From the NCBI RefSeq assembly GCF_009914765.1, contig NZ_WYDS01000021.1, positions 1 to 64,000 of the forward strand: a stretch of 64,000 nucleotides of DNA, given 5' to 3'. This DNA comes from Halodesulfovibrio sp. MK-HDV. GTDB taxonomy: Bacteria > Desulfobacterota > Desulfovibrionia > Desulfovibrionales > Desulfovibrionaceae. Shown here in pieces: positions 60,318 through 64,000 of the stretch. Made by a program: the position numbers and the translations under genes. The notes under the pieces were generated by a model that searched no databases, was not told the DNA's origin, and saw nothing but the letters and a program-made list of their open reading frames with translations. Numbering within the stretch: the stretch's first letter is position 1; each line of letters starts with the position of its first letter.

Positions 60318-61124
60318 CTAACGGCGGATGAAGCCAGCCTGCTCGACGATATCTTGACCTTTCGGAGAAAGGATAAATTCAACGAGCTGGTTTGCTGCAG
60401 GTGCAGGTGCAGCAGAAGTGTAAATTTGTAAGGTACGAGCCACTGGGTACGATTTGTCTTTAGCAGTGGTTGCGCTGCCTGTAACACCATCTACAGAAAG
60501 TGGTTTTACTGTACTGTTGATGTAGCCGATGCCGTCGTATGCGATGGCGTTTTTGTTTTTAGAAACAGCCTGCATTACTGCACCGGAAGAAGCCTGAAGC
60601 AATGCACCCGGGAATACGCGTGCTTTCTTCATGATGATCTTGTGCCAGGTTTCGTATGTGCCGGAAGATGTATCACGGGAGATAACGATGATCTTGCCGT
60701 CTGCGCCGCCAACTTCTTTCCAGTTAGTAACCTTGCCTTCGTAGATAGCTTTAAGCTGGGCAGAGGTAAGGTTGCTGATTGAGTTGGAAGGGTGAACAAT
60801 CGGGATAACCGCATCAAGAGCGATAATGTGTTCAACTGGTTTGAGGTCTTTAGAGTTGGCAAGCTTGATTTCTTTGCCTTTCATTTTACGGGATGCCATG
60901 GCGATATCGGTGGTGCCATCGAGAAGCGCCTTAATGCCGTTTGAAGAACCGCCACCGGAAACAGCGACAGGAGTGCCGGTTTCAGCGATAAAAGCTTCAA
61001 CAGCTCGTTGCATGATAGGTAAAACAGTTGTGGAACCTTTTACTGTAACGGCGTTAGAAGCCATAGCAGGTGCAGCAAAACTGATTACTAAAAAAGCAGA
61101 AAGAATATAGTACCAAGAACGCAT
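60318..61124 (-). CDS. pstS: Periplasmic phosphate-binding protein PstS
   Basis: A 268-residue receptor: signal peptide (SWYYILSAFLVISFAAPAMA, cleaved near ASN), VTVKGSTTVLPIMQRAVEAF, the phosphate-binding SGGGSSNGIKALLDG, DIAMASRKMK and ISRDTSSGTYETW. TTTTGGAGGAATCAC precedes the ATG. First gene of the pst transcript; a Pho box is not obvious in 61125-61297. Confidence 0.94.
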   Translation of the reverse strand: MRSWYYILSAFLVISFAAPAMASNAVTVKGSTTVLPIMQRAVEAFIAETGTPVAVSGGGSSNGIKALLDGTTDIAMASRKMKGKEIKLANSKDLKPVEHIIALDAVIPIVHPSNSISNLTSAQLKAIYEGKVTNWKEVGGADGKIIVISRDTSSGTYETWHKIIMKKARVFPGALLQASSGAVMQAVSKNKNAIAYDGIGYINSTVKPLSVDGVTGSATTAKDKSYPVARTLQIYTSAAPAPAANQLVEFILSPKGQDIVEQAGFIRR

Positions 61125-61296
61125 AGTGATTCCTCCAAAATTAAAAGCAGTAGATTAAAAGCGCAAAATTAAACGCGTAGATGTTTTCGTTGCGTTGGAA
61201 GGAAACTAATTAACCTGTGTTACGGAAGCGTGTCGCATGTTGTACAAGTCTGTGACGCAATGTTATAACTATGTGCCATCGATCTTTTATCTGTAA

Positions 61297-61336
61297 AAAC
61301 AAAAGGATGGAGACAATTGTCTCCATCCTTTTGTTT
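61297..61336. terminator. Bidirectional terminator
   Basis: A perfect 40-bp palindrome, AAACAAAAGGATGGAGACAA and its reverse complement, with T-rich ends on both strands. It ends the GH57-like gene on the minus strand; no plus-strand gene precedes it. Confidence 0.85.
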
Positions 61337-61354
61337 CTAATATGGTTGTAACGG

Positions 61355-63613
61355 CTATGAAAGCGATAGGTTTACAAGGCTTGCAATATCGCGGATATGC
61401 GGGTCATGCTGTTTCTCTAGCCACAGGAAGTAGAGTAGGCGATCTGTAGGGGCATTGGGGAAAAGCTCTTTTGCCCGTTCAAGGATGCCTGTAGCTTTAA
61501 AATATGTTGGATCATCTTGGGATAGCATTTCAATAAGCTTCGTTTCAACTTTATCCATGGTGATCGTCGGATCGAATTGTTTGCGGGTAATCCATTCATG
61601 AATGTATTTACGCAAGCATCCCATTTGTTCCGTTTTAAGTTGTACTTCACAATGTTCTGAGAAGATGTACCCTTCGATGAGTGCCGGGCATACAATATTC
61701 CACAGGTGACCGGCTGGCTGATCATACTGGCTTTCTGTCCATGGCTCAAAAAGTACTGTGGCATCGAGCCCCAGCGGGGTGTATGTTTCTACAAGCTGGT
61801 CAAGAACATGTTGAACAAAGTGGGCGGCGATTGCTTGCCGCTTATTTCGAGGAAGGGCAGTGTAAATACAGCTTTGTCCGCCCTTACCCTCGATGGTGGC
61901 AGTTACGGTGGAGCTGTTCATAAATCCTGAGGGAAGTTTAGCGTATTGCCATGTCAGGTGAGTACCTATCGTTGAGTCTTTCCAGTAGATGACGGCGTTG
62001 CCGGAATAATGGTTACCTTCAATTTTATCAGGTGTAACTTTGATATTAATATTGTTCCACGTGACTATGTAGGTTTTCTCTGTTTGCGGAAACTCGTTAT
62101 CATTATTAAGCAGAAGCAGAGCTTGAAGCAGTATGGACGCTTCAGATTCCCTGCGCGGAAGAATACGACCGAACAGTAATTCTTTGCCGGTCTCGTGTCC
62201 TTCTTTGTTGGAGATGGCATCTGCCAGAATTTCTGCAAAATCATCAAGTCGAGTGTGCCCTTCAAATTCTGCTAGAATATCCAATGCATGTAAGGCAAAT
62301 GACAATGCATTTTTTCCTTCGATGCGGGTTATTTCATCAAAGAACCATGCGCAACTTGCAAAGCCGGAAAGTGCTTGTTCCTGCATAAACAGCAGAAGCG
62401 TCGCCTCATGCTGTTGCTGTTCAGTAAGCCCCTTAATGACATATTCGGATATGAAATCATCACGATGCTTTTGACCGGAGATAACAGTTCCGTAGGCGCA
62501 TAGTGCCTCTTCCGGTGCCATGTAATATTCATGCGCTTTTAAATCGAAGTAGTTATCAACGCAGTCTTTCATAAAGTTCATGGCGTCGCGTAATGGTTTG
62601 CGCCACTCTTGATTCCAGTCAGGGTGTCCGCCGTCTGTGCAACCGCAGTTACTCCGCCAGCGTTCTACACCATGAGCACAGCTCCATGCAGATGGTTCAA
62701 ACAGACGCACCTGTTGCTGCGGTGGATTGCTGGCAAGAAACGCCGCAAGGTTGGTGAGCTCAATGTCATCCCGGGCATTACGGGCGTTATCCAGAACATG
62801 TGCAAGTGCCATCTCACCAAATTTAAAGTGGTGACCGTATGTTTCTCCATCTGTACTGACGGTGAGAATTCCGTTGTTGGAGAATGATTTAATTTTGTTC
62901 CAGAACTTATCGCCATCGGCTAAGAGACGTTCAAAGGCCACTGCCTGCGAGATCTCTGCATCATAAAAGAACACAGAGATAGAACGTCCGCTAGGAAGAT
63001 CTATACGGTACGGCACTGACGTATCAAACGCCCCATTTTCAATGGTGTACCAATCGCCGTTGTTTTCTATTGCTTTTGCCTGATGCGGTGAAAGGATGGT
63101 AAATCGTATGTCCTGTGCTGCAAGAGTTTCCAATGTGTCTGTATCCACAGCACATTCGGCAAGCCACATTCCTTCAGGTCTTCGTTCAAAGCGTTTTTCA
63201 AAGTCTTGAATCGCCCATTGAACTTCAAGATCCTTATCCCGTTGTTTTGCCAGCGGGAGAATGGTGTGGTGGTACACCTGTGCAATTGCGTTGCCGTGTC
63301 CGAATCTATGAACACTGGCTTTGTCTGCTTCGATGATTCGACTATAGATAGCCGGGAACGCTTTCTCCATCCACCGCATAAGTGTCGGGCCTACGTTAAA
63401 GCTTATCCATTCATAGCAGTTTACCAGTTCAATAATATTACCTTCGCCATTAAGACGTTTTGCAAAGGCAAGTGGGGTGTAACTTTCACGTGTGATACGT
63501 TCATTCCAGTTGAGCATTGGTGCGGCACTGCCCTCGGGCATAATTTCACCCAACCACGGGTCTTCCCGGGGTGGTTGGTAAAAGTGGCCGTGAATACACA
63601 GGTAACGGGACAT
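61355..63613 (-). CDS. DUF3536 / glycoside hydrolase family 57-like protein
   Basis: A 752-residue protein. The N-terminal GH57-type barrel starts MSRYLCIHGHFYQPPREDPW, with HRFGHGNAIAQVYHH, GMWLAECAVDTDTLE (catalytic-region Glu/Asp), SDGETYGHHFKFGE-like VSTDGETYGHHFKFGEMALA. The rest is the long DUF3536 region. GH57 members act on alpha-glucans; the precise substrate is unknown. The start at 63613 has CACGGAGGAGTT upstream; the frame to 63652 is an extension. Single gene. Confidence 0.85.
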   Translation of the reverse strand: MSRYLCIHGHFYQPPREDPWLGEIMPEGSAAPMLNWNERITRESYTPLAFAKRLNGEGNIIELVNCYEWISFNVGPTLMRWMEKAFPAIYSRIIEADKASVHRFGHGNAIAQVYHHTILPLAKQRDKDLEVQWAIQDFEKRFERRPEGMWLAECAVDTDTLETLAAQDIRFTILSPHQAKAIENNGDWYTIENGAFDTSVPYRIDLPSGRSISVFFYDAEISQAVAFERLLADGDKFWNKIKSFSNNGILTVSTDGETYGHHFKFGEMALAHVLDNARNARDDIELTNLAAFLASNPPQQQVRLFEPSAWSCAHGVERWRSNCGCTDGGHPDWNQEWRKPLRDAMNFMKDCVDNYFDLKAHEYYMAPEEALCAYGTVISGQKHRDDFISEYVIKGLTEQQQHEATLLLFMQEQALSGFASCAWFFDEITRIEGKNALSFALHALDILAEFEGHTRLDDFAEILADAISNKEGHETGKELLFGRILPRRESEASILLQALLLLNNDNEFPQTEKTYIVTWNNINIKVTPDKIEGNHYSGNAVIYWKDSTIGTHLTWQYAKLPSGFMNSSTVTATIEGKGGQSCIYTALPRNKRQAIAAHFVQHVLDQLVETYTPLGLDATVLFEPWTESQYDQPAGHLWNIVCPALIEGYIFSEHCEVQLKTEQMGCLRKYIHEWITRKQFDPTITMDKVETKLIEMLSQDDPTYFKATGILERAKELFPNAPTDRLLYFLWLEKQHDPHIRDIASLVNLSLS

Positions 63614-63770
63614 AACTCCTCCGTGATGCTTCAATTCGGAAAATTGTACCATAAAAGGATGACAGATGGCCGTTAGCGTGATTATGTAGCGTTATAACAA
63701 CACTGTATGAGTTATTTATTCTGTATTAACAGGTTGTAATGAGTTTTTTTGATTATCTAGAGGTATGCGT

Positions 63771-64000
63771 ATGAATGGCAGCCATCAGAAACAACCTATT
63801 CGTGGGGCTTTTTCTGTTGAAAAATTGGTACGGGTTGGCTTTGGTGCTACTAAGCGGACAAACAAAATTGTAGTAATGTTATATGCAGAACAGGAAGGTA
63901 ATGGAGATATTATCTTATGGAAGCTAAACAAGAATCATATTCCGTTTGAGAAGTACGATAAAGTTTCGTTTGAGAATCTTATGGAAGAGTACTCCCCCGA
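63771..64000 (+). CDS. Start of an uncharacterised protein, cut by window edge
   Basis: Reads MNGSHQKQPIRGAFSVEKLV, then RVGFGATKRTNKIVVMLYAE and runs off the end. The RxGFGATKRT and NHIPFEKYDKVSFENLMEEY segments resemble the N-termini of Desulfovibrio TPR-repeat proteins whose repeats follow; that identification is a recollection by eye and the repeats are outside. GAGG lies 7 nt before the ATG. Confidence 0.5.
   Translation, partial: MNGSHQKQPIRGAFSVEKLVRVGFGATKRTNKIVVMLYAEQEGNGDIILWKLNKNHIPFEKYDKVSFENLMEEYSP

Overview
The window (about 47% GC by eye) looks like the chromosome of a marine sulfate-reducing deltaproteobacterium of the Desulfovibrionaceae, possibly Halodesulfovibrio. This is an inference from gene content: a complete dcw (cell wall and division) cluster without ddl, a globin-coupled diguanylate cyclase, a ferredoxin:thioredoxin reductase-like protein, a NapH-type membrane Fe-S protein, a DUF3536/GH57 protein, an orphan TRAP receptor and glycine-betaine receptor, and the symporter plus small-accessory-protein gene pair.

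Layout. 1-4.4 kb: minus-strand surface-sugar genes (a ketoisomerase-aminotransferase fusion, a GT2 glycosyltransferase) downstream of rpsB-tsf, then an FAH-family hydrolase. 4.6-7.1 kb: a START-like protein and two paralogous four- to five-helix membrane proteins. 7.1-13.3 kb: RNase J, PlsC, a globin-GGDEF cyclase and an EF-G-like GTPase on the minus strand. 13.6-14.9 kb: a small membrane protein and an overlapping glutaredoxin/FTR pair. 15.2-23.6 kb: amidohydrolase, two thioesterases, a VanX-type dipeptidase, a TRAP receptor, a decayed duplication, an XRE/DUF2975 pair and two MacB-type permeases. 24.0-28.5 kb: two tandem paralogous Na+ symporter cassettes. 28.6-31.5 kb: betaine receptor, MacB-type ATPase and HlyD adaptor. 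31.7-34.1 kb: HD-GYP protein and pyruvate kinase. 34.2-51.6 kb: mraZ-rsmH-ftsL-ftsI-murE-murF-mraY-murD-ftsW-murG-murC-murB-ftsQ-ftsA-ftsZ, all on the plus strand, with three MraZ-type boxes at the front. 51.9-64 kb: thioesterase, YrbL-like protein, HtpX, Fe-S protein, a 24-residue membrane protein, TrpF-like and PHP proteins, ComFB, pstS-pstC-pstA (no pstB), a GH57-like protein and the start of a plus-strand gene.

Most interesting result. Each symporter cassette is preceded by an unannotated short ORF and a terminator that form a classical ribosome-controlled attenuator. The leader peptide of one cassette carries a tyrosine run (NSYFYAYYGYR), the other the equivalent phenylalanine run (TFFAFFGFR). 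Both end in the same CGSVECV block, whose codons are the antiterminator strand. Stems are preserved by compensatory changes. The leaders predict that these uncharacterised SSS-family symporters import tyrosine and phenylalanine and have diverged after duplication.

Other notable points: a tandem duplication with reciprocal gene loss (19.5-20.2 kb) whose junction lies at a CGGATA microhomology; twin XRE operator-like palindromes exactly 21 bp apart; single-base frameshifts in mraY, murD, ftsZ and the amidohydrolase gene, most simply sequence errors because three of these genes are essential; a dispersed family of GC-rich intergenic repeats, two copies of which flank a 160-bp element with terminal inverted repeats; and an FtsZ with a long Pro/Gln linker and two tail-like motifs.
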